Below are positions 1 to 10,757 of a DNA stretch of 64,000 nt, piece by piece (the stretch's first letter is position 1; the number at the start of each line of letters is the position of its first letter). The translations under genes were made by a program, and so were the position numbers. The notes beneath the pieces are model-generated. The model saw nothing but the letters and a program-made list of their open reading frames with translations. It was not told the origin of the DNA and made no database searches. Source of the DNA: Eutypa lata (taxonomy: Eukaryota > Ascomycota > Sordariomycetes > Xylariales > Diatrypaceae); the NCBI GenBank assembly GCA_022661535.1, contig JAKULF010000003.1:1-64000 (forward strand). Reading direction: 5' to 3'.

Positions 1-210
1 CCTAACCCTAACCCTAACCCTAACCTAACCTAACCCTAACCTAACCTAACCTAACCTAACCCTAACCCTAACCTAACCTAACCCTAACCCTAACCTAACC
101 TAACCTAACCCTAACCTAACCTAACCTAACCTAACCCTAACCTAACCTAACCTAACCTAACCCTAACCTAACCTAACCTAACCTAACCCTAACCCTAACC
201 CTAACCCTAA
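1..210. repeat. Telomeric repeat array (mixed CCCTAA and CCTAA units)
   Basis: The first 210 bases parse completely into 15 six-base CCCTAA units and 24 five-base CCTAA units with no other variant. The C-rich strand reads 5' to 3' into the chromosome, so base 1 is the chromosome end. The last four units before the junction at 210/211 are pure hexamers; pentamers dominate the middle. The canonical fungal unit is TTAGGG. The pentamers may be true variant units or long-read loss of one C. Confidence 0.98.
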
Positions 211-462
211 GTTTTATTATAATATAATCGTTATAATATCGTAATTTAAATCGTTTTATAATTTTCGATAAAAATTATTTAATAATATTAAATATATATT
301 CGTAATTAACTTATAATTAAAATTATTATTAATATTTTATATAATATTTTAAAAATAATCGTTTAAAAGCGCGTTAAATTTATACTTAAGCTTTTTTATA
401 CGAATTATATTACGTAAAAATAATCGTTTAAAGCGTTAAAAAATTACGAAATTAATTATAAA
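211..462 (+). repeat. Degenerate subtelomeric repeat, copy A (5'-truncated)
   Basis: Matches copies B-E from the block tttataattttcgataaaaa through the end block ttacgaaattaattataaa. The first ~50 bases seen in the other copies are missing because telomeric repeats begin directly at its left edge, so the telomere junction lies inside the repeat unit. Confidence 0.7.
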
Positions 463-483
463 TAATAATTAACGATTAATAAC

Positions 484-788
484 GTATTAATAATAATTAT
501 ATTATTATTTAATTATTTAAACGTTTTTTTTATAAATAATTTTATTAATATAATTATTATAATATCTTAATTTAAATTATTTTATAATTTTTTACGAAAA
601 TTATTTAATAATATTAAATATACGTTTATAATTAATTTATAATTAATGTTATCGTTAATATTTTATATAATTCTTTAAAAATAATTATTTAAAAACGCGT
701 TAAAATTTTATTTAAGTTTTTTTATACGAATTATATTATTTAAAAATAATTATTTAAAGCGTTAAAAAATTATAAAATTAATTATAAA
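484..788 (+). repeat. Degenerate subtelomeric repeat, copy B
   Basis: Starts with attattatttaattatttaaa and ends with aaaattaattataaat. It shares with the other copies the ordered blocks ttttattaatataat, ttatttaataatattaaata, taatattttatataat, tttttatacgaattatatta and aaagcgttaaaaaatta. Boundaries are approximate. Confidence 0.7.
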
Positions 789-950
789 TTTATTATAATA
801 ATTTATAATAATTAATAATTAATTAACGATTAATTAACGAATAATAATAATTAACGATTAATTAACGAATAATAATAATTAATAATTAATTTATAAATAA
901 CGATAATTAACGATTAATTAATAAATAATAACGATTAATAATAAATAATA

Positions 951-1252
951 TATTAATAACGATTATATCGTTATTTAATTATTTAAATTTTCTTTTTAAA
1001 TAATTTTATTAATATAATCGTCATAATATTATAACTTAAATTATTTTATAATTTTTAATAATAATTATTTAATAATATTAAATATATATACGTAATTAAT
1101 TCGTAATTAAAGTTATCGTTAATATTTTATATAATCTTTTAAAAATAATTATTTAAAAACGTATTAAAATTTAATTTTAATTTTTTTATACGAATTATAT
1201 TATATAAAAATAATCGTTTAAAACGTTAAAAAATTACGAAATTAATTATAAA
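951..1252 (+). repeat. Degenerate subtelomeric repeat, copy C
   Basis: Same ordered blocks as copy B, beginning near tattaataacgattatatcg and ending near ttacgaaattaattataaat. It keeps more CpG sites than copy E. Boundaries are approximate. Confidence 0.7.
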
Positions 1253-1526
1253 TTTTTAAAAAAAAATTAAATTTTATATTATTTTTAAAATAATATAATT
1301 TTAATAAAAAATTAAATAATTAATTAAATAAAAAAAATTATATAAATTTATTAATTAATTAAAAATATATTATTTAAATTTAAATTTTTTATATATTAAT
1401 ATATAATTTCTTTTTTTATTATTATTAATATTATAATAATTATTATAATAATTTACGATAATTAATAATTAATTAATAATTAATTAATAAATAACGATAA
1501 TTAACGACGATTAACGACGAATAATA

Positions 1527-1828
1527 TATTAATAACGATTATATTATTATTTAATCGTTTAAAGTTTTTTTTTAAATAATTTCGTTAATATAATCGTTAT
1601 AATATTATAATTTAAATCGTTTTATAATTTTTAACGAAAGTTATTTAACGATGTTAAATATACGTTTATAATTAATTTATAATTAAAATTATTATTAATA
1701 TTTTATATAATTTTTTAAAAATAATTTTTTAAAAACGTATTAAGATTTCGTTTAAGCTTTTTCGTACGAATTATATTATTTAAAAATGATTTTTTAAAGC
1801 GTTAAAAATTACGAAATTAATTATAAGT
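1527..1828 (+). repeat. Degenerate subtelomeric repeat, copy D
   Basis: Same ordered blocks, beginning near tattaataacgattatatta and ending near ttacgaaattaattataag. It is the best preserved copy, with several CpG sites lost elsewhere (for example tttcgtttaagctttttcg). Boundaries are approximate. Confidence 0.7.
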
Positions 1829-2313
1829 TAATTATTATAATTCGCATTAATTATTATAATTTTTATTAATTATTATAATTTTTATAATTATTATTATTAT
1901 ATAATTATTATAATTATTTATATTTATAAATTTAAAAGTTATAAATTATAAATAATTTAAATAATAATTAATTTAATTAATTTAAATTATTTTATTTTAT
2001 ATTATTTATATTATTTAAAATATTATTTAAATTACTTTTTTTAATAATATAAAAATTATATAAATTAAATTAATTTTTTTATTTATCGTTTAATAATTAA
2101 AATTAAATAATTTATAAAACTTAAAAAATATATTTAATTAAAAAATTAACGTTAATTAATTTTAAATTAATTTAATATTAAATTTTTATTAATTTAAATT
2201 TAATTAATTAATAAAAAATATTTTTATTAATATTTATTATTCGTATTAATTTTATTTTTATTTTAAATTTTATAATTAATTTTTAAAAAACTTAAAATAA
2301 AAATATTTTTTAA

Positions 2314-2603
2314 ATATAATTATTTAATTATTTAAATTTTTTTTTAAAATAATTTCGTTAATATTATTATTATATTATTATAATTTAAATTATTTTATAA
2401 CTTTTAATAAAAATTATTAAATAATATTAAATATACATTTATAATTAATTTATAATTAAAATTATTATTAATATTTTATATATTCTTTTAAAAATAATTT
2501 TTTAAAAACATATTAAAATTTTATTTAAATTTTTTTATATAAATTTTTTTATTTAAAAATAATTATTTAAAATATAAAAAAATTATAAAATTAATTATAA
2601 ATT
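2314..2603 (+). repeat. Degenerate subtelomeric repeat, copy E
   Basis: Same ordered blocks as A-D but almost fully converted to A/T, so it is the most decayed copy. Short fragments of the unit's end (atacgaattata, attacgaaattaattataag) recur near 3680-3710 and 3850-3870, pointing to further remnants beyond recognition. Confidence 0.6.
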
Positions 2604-3944
2604 ATTTAATAATTTAAATTTAAAATAAAATAATTTTTAATTAAAATTATAAATTATAATAAAAATATAAAAAATATTAATTATATAAAAATAATTATAA
2701 TAATTATACGAAAATAATTATAAAACTTAAAATTTTAATTATTTAAAAAATTTTTAAAAAATAATATAATTAAAAATTAATTAATAAAAATTAAATTTAT
2801 ATAATTAAATAATAAAATTAATATAAAATCGTTTTAATATAAATAATTTTAAATATAATAATTCGTAATTAATATTTTTATTAAAAAAAAATAAATAATA
2901 TAATAAATTTTATAAAAACTTAAATAATATAAAAATTTTATAATATAATAATTAAATTTATAAAATTCGTAATTCGTAATAATAAATTTATAAAGTTTAA
3001 AATTTAAATTTAAAAAAAAAAAATTTAAATTTTATAATTTAAACTTTTTAAATTTTTTAAACTTTTAAATTATTATAATATATAATTTATTATAAAGTTT
3101 ATAAAGAAAAATAAATATTATAATAATTTAAATAATTTTATTATTATTAATTATTTTTAATTTTAAATAAATTTTTTAATTAAATTCTTTAAATTTAATG
3201 AAATAAATTATAATTTATAAAATAAAGTTTTATTAATTTCGAAAATTAAAAAAAATCTTTAAAGTTTATAAAAAGTTATACTTTTTTATATTATAATAAT
3301 TAATAAAATTTTAATTTTAAAATATTAAATATTTATTTAATAAATATAAATATTTAATATTTAATAAAATTAATATAATATTATTTTTTAATTATAATTT
3401 TAAAATATATATATAAATATATTTAATTTAATATTATATATTTATTATTATATAAATAATTTTTAATTTATATATTATTTTAAAATTAATAAAAATTAAT
3501 TTTATTATTATTTATTATATTTATATATTAAATATTATAAATTATAAATTATTTATTTTTATATAATAATATTATTATTTTTTTATAATTTTAAATTATT
3601 TATTTATATAAATTTATATAATTATAATTAATAAAAAATATATAAATAAAAAACGTATATATTATAAATATATATTTTATAATACGAATTATATAACATT
3701 ATACGAATTATAAATAATCATTAAAGCGTTTAATTAATTATATATAAATTTATATAATATATTAAATATATTAATAAAACGTTTTAATTTATATTTATTA
3801 TTAATAAATAATTAATAAAACGTTTTAATTACGAACTTTTTTATATTAAAATTACGAAATTAATTATAAGTTTTTTTTTTTCGTATGCTTTAAAATTTTA
3901 TAAGTTTATTTCCGTATTACGTTTAATAAATACGTATAAGTACG

Positions 3945-4010
3945 GCTTCGAGCTGCAGCGAAGCTGCGGCGGTGCAGCGCAGCGGTGGCGCAGCCACCTT
4001 ACCGAGAGAG
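3945..4010. other. GC-rich palindromic block at the edge of the AT desert
   Basis: Abrupt change from AT-rich to GC-rich sequence with nested inverted repeats: gcttcgagctgcagcgaagc can fold on itself, and ggtggcgcagccacc forms a second hairpin. A related gctgcttcgcagc motif appears near 6990. It might be the end of an old element or a structural boundary; no element was identified. Confidence 0.5.
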
Positions 4011-4185
4011 GCTTAAGTGATGAAGCAAGCCACATCTGGGTTTTCGTGACGCGCTAAGGCCCGATCGGCCAGACATCTATGTCATTTAGATCCCAACGTT
4101 ATCTTGCATTTTACTTCTTAAGACTTCAGCAATCCCCTTTGAAATTCCCTACTACCGTTCAGAGAAACCTGTCAGGAAAAACAGC

Positions 4186-5562
4186 ATGTGGATCTCCCAC
4201 CTATACACCACCATGGGGTTACTGACAGCCTATGGAGCAGCTAGTGCAAGCTCTTTCGCACAGGATCAGCAGCAGCATGTCATGGCCAATCCTGATGCGA
4301 CTCTGTCTGCTCATCGTCCAAAAGCGACCACCGGGGTTGGGCACTTTAGTGAATGGTCACGGGAGACTAAGCGACAGTTTCTGATCGACTGGCAGGCAGA
4401 CAGGTCCTCCGAGTGGACTGTCGTCCAGGGCAATGAGGGCGGCGACCTCGATTCCATGGCAGCAGCGCTAACATGGGCCTACCACCTACAGCATTCCACC
4501 GCGAACTCAACCAACCCCGTCAAGGCCATCGCGCTGTTGCAGACACCAGCGGACGCCCTAGACCTACGCCCCGAAAATAAACTTGCTTTGCATAATTCTC
4601 TGATGAGCTCAGGACATTCGGATCTGCTCACTCTGGACGAATTGCCCGAGGATCCTCAAACACTATCCAAAGATATCAAGGGCATCGTCATCGTCGACCA
4701 CCCGGTGCCCTTGAGGAAATGGAGCAATGCACCTATTCTCAGCATGTTCGATCACCACAAGGACAATGGAGCCGGAGCGCATGCCCACCCTCGAATCTTC
4801 GAGACCGTGGCGAGTTGTACAACCTTGGTCGCTCGGCAGATGCTGGACGAGCTGGAGGAGCTCCCGCAAGAGTATCACCTGCCACATGAGCTACTCGAGC
4901 TCATCTTGTCCGCGATCTCTATCGATTCGAAAGGCCTCAAGGAGGCTACAGATGCAGACCGCGAGACGGCTGAGAGGGTCTTGCGGCGGAGCAATTGGCA
5001 GGACGCAGACCTCGACGCCAAGATGGAACAGTTAGATGACAAGCTCGGGGATGCGAAGAAGGATCTCGATCACCTCGGCGTTCGCGACCTTCTGAGGAGA
5101 GATTGGAAGGGCGACTTGGTCGACACGCCCTCGCCACGCACCCCGACCGTGAGTCTCGGCTTCTCGTCGATCCCATACTCCCTCGAAGATCAGATAAAGA
5201 AGACGGAGTTTGGCGAACTATTCAGTTGGTTTGCCATTGAAGCGGCTTGGACGGCTCAAGTAGGAGCAGACATCAGTGTGGCGTTGAACAAATACAAGAT
5301 CCGAGACGAGAATGGCAAGAAGCGCAAGATCCGGGAGATCGTCCTATGTGTCCGTAACGATGTGCGAATTGATGAGAAACAAGCAGATGACCTGTTCCGC
5401 ACAGTCTCCGAGGCTATCAATAAGGACGAGACGCTGAAGGCGAAGCCATGGGACCGGGCCGGGGAGCTCGGAAGGCGGCAGATGGTCTGGACACATGAAC
5501 GTTCGGATGCGGGAAGGAAGGTTATTCGTCCTATCGTTGAAGCTGCAGTGATGGCTTGGTAA
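4186..5562 (+). CDS. Exopolyphosphatase, DHH/DHHA2 family, with signal-like N terminus
   Basis: An uninterrupted 458-residue frame. The DHH phosphoesterase motifs are all present: GNEGGDLDS (residues 82-90), VDHPVPL (Asp171, His172) and FDHHKDN (Asp189-His191), matching the metal-binding residues of yeast Ppx1-type exopolyphosphatases, followed by a DHHA2 domain over roughly residues 285-455. The family releases terminal phosphate from inorganic polyphosphate. The first ~26 residues contain a hydrophobic stretch ending in ASASSFA, resembling a secretion signal, whereas Ppx1 is normally cytosolic. The nearby Met10 is an alternative start. It lies 4 kb from the telomere yet has no stop or frameshift, unlike most of its neighbours. 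Confidence 0.9.
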   Translation: MWISHLYTTMGLLTAYGAASASSFAQDQQQHVMANPDATLSAHRPKATTGVGHFSEWSRETKRQFLIDWQADRSSEWTVVQGNEGGDLDSMAAALTWAYHLQHSTANSTNPVKAIALLQTPADALDLRPENKLALHNSLMSSGHSDLLTLDELPEDPQTLSKDIKGIVIVDHPVPLRKWSNAPILSMFDHHKDNGAGAHAHPRIFETVASCTTLVARQMLDELEELPQEYHLPHELLELILSAISIDSKGLKEATDADRETAERVLRRSNWQDADLDAKMEQLDDKLGDAKKDLDHLGVRDLLRRDWKGDLVDTPSPRTPTVSLGFSSIPYSLEDQIKKTEFGELFSWFAIEAAWTAQVGADISVALNKYKIRDENGKKRKIREIVLCVRNDVRIDEKQADDLFRTVSEAINKDETLKAKPWDRAGELGRRQMVWTHERSDAGRKVIRPIVEAAVMAW

Positions 5563-6046
5563 TACATGTAATTAAGGCAACATCGATTTTTTCTTCTTCA
5601 TCACTGGCCTTTGTTCGTGAGTTTTATTGGAAATTTGTATTTGATGAATATAAGTTCAGTGTAATTACTGAAAAGTTATGATTCTACCTTTTATTAAAGA
5701 CTGATACTTCTAAATCCATTCATTCAATAGGTTGAAATTGAAAATCCTGTGTAAAATGTTTCACAAGTTAGCCTTACATGACTCATGCGACAACCAGTTT
5801 GAAGAAGTGGAGGCATATGCAGATATTGCTGGCATAGGCGTAAGATCACACTTATCAACCAATTTCTTGCTGACTCGATTTAGCTCTTACTTATAAGTAC
5901 TCCTGGGTTTCGTCATAACAGCGTACATTGTTGTATTTCTTCTTTTGATTTATTATTTATTTATTTATGTATTTATAACCCGGCCTTGTATTCATTTAGG
6001 CCACTCGATGACCCTCTTAAACTAGCTAAACACCTTGATCCTATGA
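5563..6046. other. Intergenic; lost 5' half of the MFS pseudogene expected here
   Basis: No coding signal. A TGA lies in frame immediately upstream of the transporter remnant, and no transporter-like sequence was recognised here. Confidence 0.5.
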
Positions 6047-6838
6047 ATGTCTTGGTCCTTGGTCCCCTCTGGTCTTCCCGAGGGAGGCCCAGGTCTAGCA
6101 GATGCCAGTGAAGGGCACGCATCTGCTGCTGCAACTGCTACTACCGCCGAGAGCGAGAACTTAGCATTCTGGACCAATTTCAAGATAATGATGACCAGTC
6201 TAGAATACTGGCTCGTCGCCCTGCCGTTCATGGTTGGATTGGCCCTTTTCAACGCGTGGACTAGTCTGCTCGCTCTTATCATGTCGCCTTACGGCTTCTC
6301 GTATGAGGTTATCGGCATTCTTGGTGCTGCCCAGACGGGCGCGGCCATCCTCTCTTCCATCTTCATCTCACCGATAGTCGATCGATGGAACCTCCACGTT
6401 CTGGTGGCCAAGGTCTCTTAGGTTGGCGTCGTCATCGGCTACATCTGTCTCGTTTTTGTGCCATCGCTCAGGAATACTGGTTTCGCATTCTTCTCGGCCA
6501 TCTTTATCGGTATCATCGGCTCGTCGAGTCAGGCAGTCATGCTAGAGCTGCTGGCGGAGCTGCTCTACCCTATGCCGCCTGAGTTCACCAGTGGCAGTTG
6601 CTGGGGTCTTGGAAACACCCTGGGCGGTGCTTTCTTGATGATTATGAGCGCACTCCACCAGGGTGAAGATGCCGACCCACCGCTCAACTACCAACTGGCG
6701 CTGTATCTTCAGGTCGCGTTGGCCGGTGCCTTCCTGCTGCCTACCCTTTTCCTCGGCTGGTTTGGGAGGGCAGACAAGGTCAAGTACAAGAGACACATTG
6801 CTCAGAATATTATTGCGGAGGGGAGGCCGCAAGTCTAA
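6047..6838 (+). pseudogene. MFS transporter remnant, FLVCR-like, C-terminal half
   Basis: One frame encodes a central loop and about six membrane helices (for example YWLVALPFMVGLALFNAW and TGFAFFSAIFIGIIGSS), resembling the C-terminal half of FLVCR/DIRC2-type major facilitator proteins. A single in-frame TAG at 6419-6421 splits it, and coding resumes in the same frame to a natural stop at 6838. The stop could come from CAG by a C-to-T change, as RIP would produce. The first six helices are absent and the frame is closed upstream by TGA. The assignment to FLVCR-like transporters is by recollection of family pattern; MFS itself is clear from the helices. Confidence 0.75.
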
Positions 6839-8101
6839 ATGGCTCTCTGTCACATATCTCGCTACCGCCCCGGAGTGATCATCTGAAGCACGGTCTCTTC
6901 CGAGGGACTGTGCAACTTATTAACCGCCTGTTTTCTTTATAATGCCTTATTAGTCTAGCATCTCTACATGTGGGTTCAAACGCGTGCTGCTTCGCAGCGT
7001 CGTGTAATTATTGGGACAGTTTAATAAAACCCATCATACCTTGCGCTCTTACTCTGATAATCGGACACGACTTCGCGGGCAAGAATTCCTTGCTGCTCCC
7101 TTGTGATTAGCTCCGTTATCCATCACAGATTGCTCTTGGGGGCTAGTCCAACATGTTACTTGTGCCTTATCGTCCCAGCGATGAGGGAGATCTGGAAGTA
7201 TTACTTTAAAAGGTTGGCCCTACCACCTGCAGCCTCTGTTTTTGAGCTTAGTGGTCTCTGTGTACGTTGTTTTACCATGTAACATTTTATGACTGTTTAC
7301 ATTAACTGTAATAATGGTGAAGATGAATTTAAGTTTTTCTTGAATAAAATCTGTGAGATTTAGAAAGTAATTTCATTCCATGACTACTTCGTATGAATGA
7401 CTCTACTAGATACACATTAAAGGTTAAATATACTTTAGATGATTCGTATATTATGTGTAATAATTCTGTTGCAACGAAATGTCGTTGGTAGGTAAAGCGA
7501 TGTTGTATTTTCTAGGTTTCTACCAGGTGGTCCCGGCCCAGCTGGAACAGCTAAATACTAGTCCACACGGTCGCGTTTACGAATTTCAAATATATAAGCT
7601 CCTGTTCATCATGAACAATGCAGGCCTCGTTTCCCATATCTCCACTAGTAAGGCATGATTACTTACTTCTGCCACATGAAAACACAGTATGGAGGTCCGG
7701 CTGCTGATAGCCCCCTCCCCTTCGTTGTTATCTGCAGTATCACTTGAATTTGCCGGCGGAAACTCCGAGGTGGGGTCAGAGGAACTTGGCCAGAAGCTCT
7801 CTTGCCACCGTGGCTTTTTCTACGGTTATGCATAGTGTCGCCCAGGCCCTTAGTATTCTTGCTTACAATCAAACCCCTATTCATTTCGTGGCTCCACTTC
7901 CCAATTACACGAGGTCTTGTTCATCGCTATCTCTAGATAAGTTCTCAGCTATTTGCTTCACTCGGAAACCTCACTCGTGTTATCACAATAGCACCTAGCA
8001 CACGTTGTGTCAAGTTGGACAAAAGCATTCTACGGGCTCTTTACCACGGGGATATTTAGAGCTACTTGGAAACGGAACTCTGGAATCTCTAGGCACCAAC
8101 C
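6839..8101. other. Intergenic, no supported gene
   Basis: About 1.26 kb with only short overlapping frames. It includes a gctgcttcgcagc palindrome near 6990 similar to the block at 3950. The promoter of the downstream aldolase-like gene should lie at its right end. Confidence 0.5.
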
Positions 8102-9001
8102 ATGGCTCCGTCTGCTACTTCAGAAACTACAGTTACTGTTGTGCGTGACAATGAGAAGAAGGTGACGGTGGCAAAGGCCAAGACACCGCTGGAGGCACTG
8201 TCCCACGGTCCAGATGGGTTGTCAGTTCCAGGCATTCCAAAATTTGTCAGCTTTGAGAATGAGAGAACTTGGATACTGGAACACATGGCGGCTGTGTTCC
8301 GTCATTGGAGCCGGGAAGACTACATCGAGGGTATCTCTGGACATATTTCGGTGCGCGACCCGGAGCATACCAACGCTTTCTGGTTCAACCCTTACGGCGT
8401 GCATTTCGGACTTTTGAAGGCCAGCGACATGGTGTTGGTGCACATGGACGGAGAAGTCATTGGTGGTAACAAGTCTTGGCCCGTGGTCAACGGCGCAGGC
8501 TTCCATATCCATACTGCTGTCCACAAGGCTAGGCCAGACGCCCACGCAGTTTGCCATTGCCACGGCATCCACGGGAAGGCCTGGTCCGTCTTTGGACGTC
8601 GCCTCGAGATGTTGACCCAAGATACCTGCAACTTTTACGGCGAAGCGCAGGCTGTCTATGACAGCCATGGAGGGGTGGTGCTAGGACCTGAAGAAGGCGA
8701 ACGTATCGCCGAGTCGCTGGGTCCTAAGGGCAAGGCTGTGATTCTGCGGAATCACGGAATTCTCACAGTCGGCACGACAGTTGACGAGGCAGCATTTCTC
8801 ATGACTTCGATCGAGAGAAGCTGTCGAGTTCAACTTCTAGCCGAGGCGGCCGCGGCCAACGGCATTCCTAAGAAGCTCATCTCGGACCAAGAGGCCCAAT
8901 TCAACTACGATGCCGAGAGCGACGCCGACCTATGCTACGCCGAATTCCAGGCTTACTTCAACTTGGAAGATCGCCTTTCAAACGGCGATTTCAAGAATTG
9001 A
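8102..9001 (+). CDS. Class II aldolase/adducin family protein
   Basis: Complete 299-residue frame with an ATG in good context (accatgg). The class II aldolase/adducin fold is shown by GISGHISVR (residues 77-85), the metal-binding cluster CHCHGIHG (151-158, His152 and His154) and RNHGIL (216-221, His218). These three positions form the zinc site in fuculose-phosphate-aldolase-type enzymes. Fungal members of this size are mostly uncharacterised and sit in accessory metabolic loci, so the substrate cannot be given. No intron, stop or frameshift is seen, so it is one of two intact genes in the decayed first 18 kb. Confidence 0.92.
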   Translation: MAPSATSETTVTVVRDNEKKVTVAKAKTPLEALSHGPDGLSVPGIPKFVSFENERTWILEHMAAVFRHWSREDYIEGISGHISVRDPEHTNAFWFNPYGVHFGLLKASDMVLVHMDGEVIGGNKSWPVVNGAGFHIHTAVHKARPDAHAVCHCHGIHGKAWSVFGRRLEMLTQDTCNFYGEAQAVYDSHGGVVLGPEEGERIAESLGPKGKAVILRNHGILTVGTTVDEAAFLMTSIERSCRVQLLAEAAAANGIPKKLISDQEAQFNYDAESDADLCYAEFQAYFNLEDRLSNGDFKN

Positions 9002-9918
9002 GATGCAATGAGGGGGGATTTGAATAATTTCCAGCACTATCATAGCAGATTAGTGGACTTCTATATAATAACTTTCAACTGGTAGTAATCGTCAAAAGAA
9101 AACTATCCAATTTGCTACGTCACGATCATGGATCATTTGTGTTACCAAAAGACTTCCAACATACGAGAGTTGCTAAAACAAATCATAATAATTAAGTGAA
9201 TTGGCAGCCAAAAAAGAGTACGAGTTAAACAAGCTTGCCTTTGAAGGATAGTCGGTTAACAGGACAAGTCCTTCTTGACCCCTTCCCCTTACCGCTTCCC
9301 CCTTCCCCCTTACCCGCTATCCCTTACCCCTTTCCGCCCTCTTTATTTCTTTCATTTTCATTTTTAATTAACTATCATTTCGGTCTTAATGGAACAGACT
9401 TTTCTTTCATTGTTTGGAGGGAGGTTCGGCAGTATTGAAAACAGATAAAGAACTAAAAAAGAATAACCAAAAAGAAAAGAAGCTGTTGATACAAGACACA
9501 ATTTAACTTTTCTTCTAGTATGGTATATATATAGCGGAACTGCTCTATTGTTTCGAAAAGCTGCGCTTCGTCTTGTGTTGTTGTTTGTGACTGGATGATT
9601 GAATATGTAAGTAAAAGGCTTAAGAAAAGGTTGTGCCAAACGGTCTGGTCTTCTTTACGAGTTTAAGGCAGTCTTGTCCTGGGCTGCTCAACACAACCGA
9701 CTCGGACCGTAACATCTCCAGGGATAGTAGGAAGAGATTTCATCCGTGTGGCAAGCCTATACACCGTAGCGGACTAATGTAGACACGGAAACCATTTTCC
9801 CTATAGGGCTGTGTGAGAACTACTACGTCGAATACTGATTACAACATAGCTCAAGAACTCGAAATTTTGATTACATCTATTTCTCAGCCTTCTACCTGAA
9901 ACTTTATGTCATGCGATT
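9002..9918. other. Intergenic with a polypyrimidine tract
   Basis: No gene supported. Positions 9276-9350 on the + strand are almost pure C/T (runs of ccttcccc and ccctttcc). Confidence 0.5.
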
Positions 9919-10757
9919 TCAACTTGCTCCAGCGTTCTCGCCTTTCTCCAACTCCGATTTGTATGCTTCTAATGCGGACTCGATGTTCACAAGACCAAGG
10001 GCCTCCTTCGCACGAAATTGTAGGGCCGCGCACAAACAATAAAACGTCCTAATTATAGGCATTGGCACCCCTGTCGCCTCAACAGCTCTTAAAGCCTCAC
10101 CTAAAATGCTCTCGCACTCGATGAGGCAGCCCTTATGCGTATCCTGCTGCATGCTCGGCATAATGAACCCATCAACAGGATCTGCATCCATCACTTTATC
10201 GATGACAGCATCTTCCAAAATCACCCCAGACGTAGCCAGGGCTGCAGCTGGAATTTCCTTCATCGCCGGTCGGATGCCCCGACCAACAGCTTATCAGAAT
10301 CGTTGTGGATAATGCGGCCCGGCTCTGGCTCGTATGCACCGCACAAACTAACACCGGATAGGACAACATTGGCAGGGAAGGTGGCTATGAGTTGGTTCTC
10401 AATGTTAACTCCGTTCTGGATTAACACAATGGTAGAGTGACCCGTCGTAACAACTCGTCGGAGAAGATCGGCGAGGGATTGCGACGGGTCGGGGATGTTT
10501 TTTGTGCAGCAAACAACGAAATCGTATTTTTTCTCGGCGGCAGCCGAAACGCTGTTGAATATGCCACCTGACGGGCGCCATTGCGGCGTCACGCCGTGGT
10601 CGTAGGAGTCGATGTGAAAACCATGGTCTAAGACTGCTTGATAATTGGAGCGTAGGACCATGCTAACGGTGGCAAGCCCACCGCTCTCTAGATTAAAGGC
10701 GGCGACAGTCCCAACCCCACCACCACCGATAATGATAACACGCGTCTGTTCTGCCAT
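9919..10757 (-). pseudogene. Ketopantoate reductase (ApbA/PanE family) with internal deletion
   Basis: The frame from 10757 starts with the NAD(P)-binding motif VIIIGGGGVGTVAAFNLE and runs to DKLLVGAS, then stops at 10260. A second frame on the same strand starts at 10263 (overlapping ATGA) and carries the family's C-terminal part, including FIMPSMQQD. Between these two blocks family members have roughly 70-80 residues containing catalytic residues; here they are missing altogether, so the junction is a deletion plus frameshift, not an intron. The enzyme would reduce 2-dehydropantoate to pantoate, although fungi carry several paralogues of unclear substrate. Two separate functional short proteins are unlikely. 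Confidence 0.85.

Larger units (their letters stand above)
211..3940. repeat. AT-rich, RIP-like subtelomeric desert
   Basis: About 3.7 kb made almost only of A and T. Most remaining C residues are followed by G (for example ttaacgattaattaacgaat), while CpA, CpT and CpC are almost gone. No open reading frame of useful length exists. It holds five degraded direct copies of one repeat (separate entries) separated by simple AT-rich sequence. C-to-T loss in repeats is the signature of repeat-induced point mutation. The sequence shows no trace of the original coding content. Confidence 0.9.

Noticed and set aside
211..3940. Telomere-linked helicase or transposon in the AT desert
   Set aside because: No residual coding motif survives, so no element can be named.
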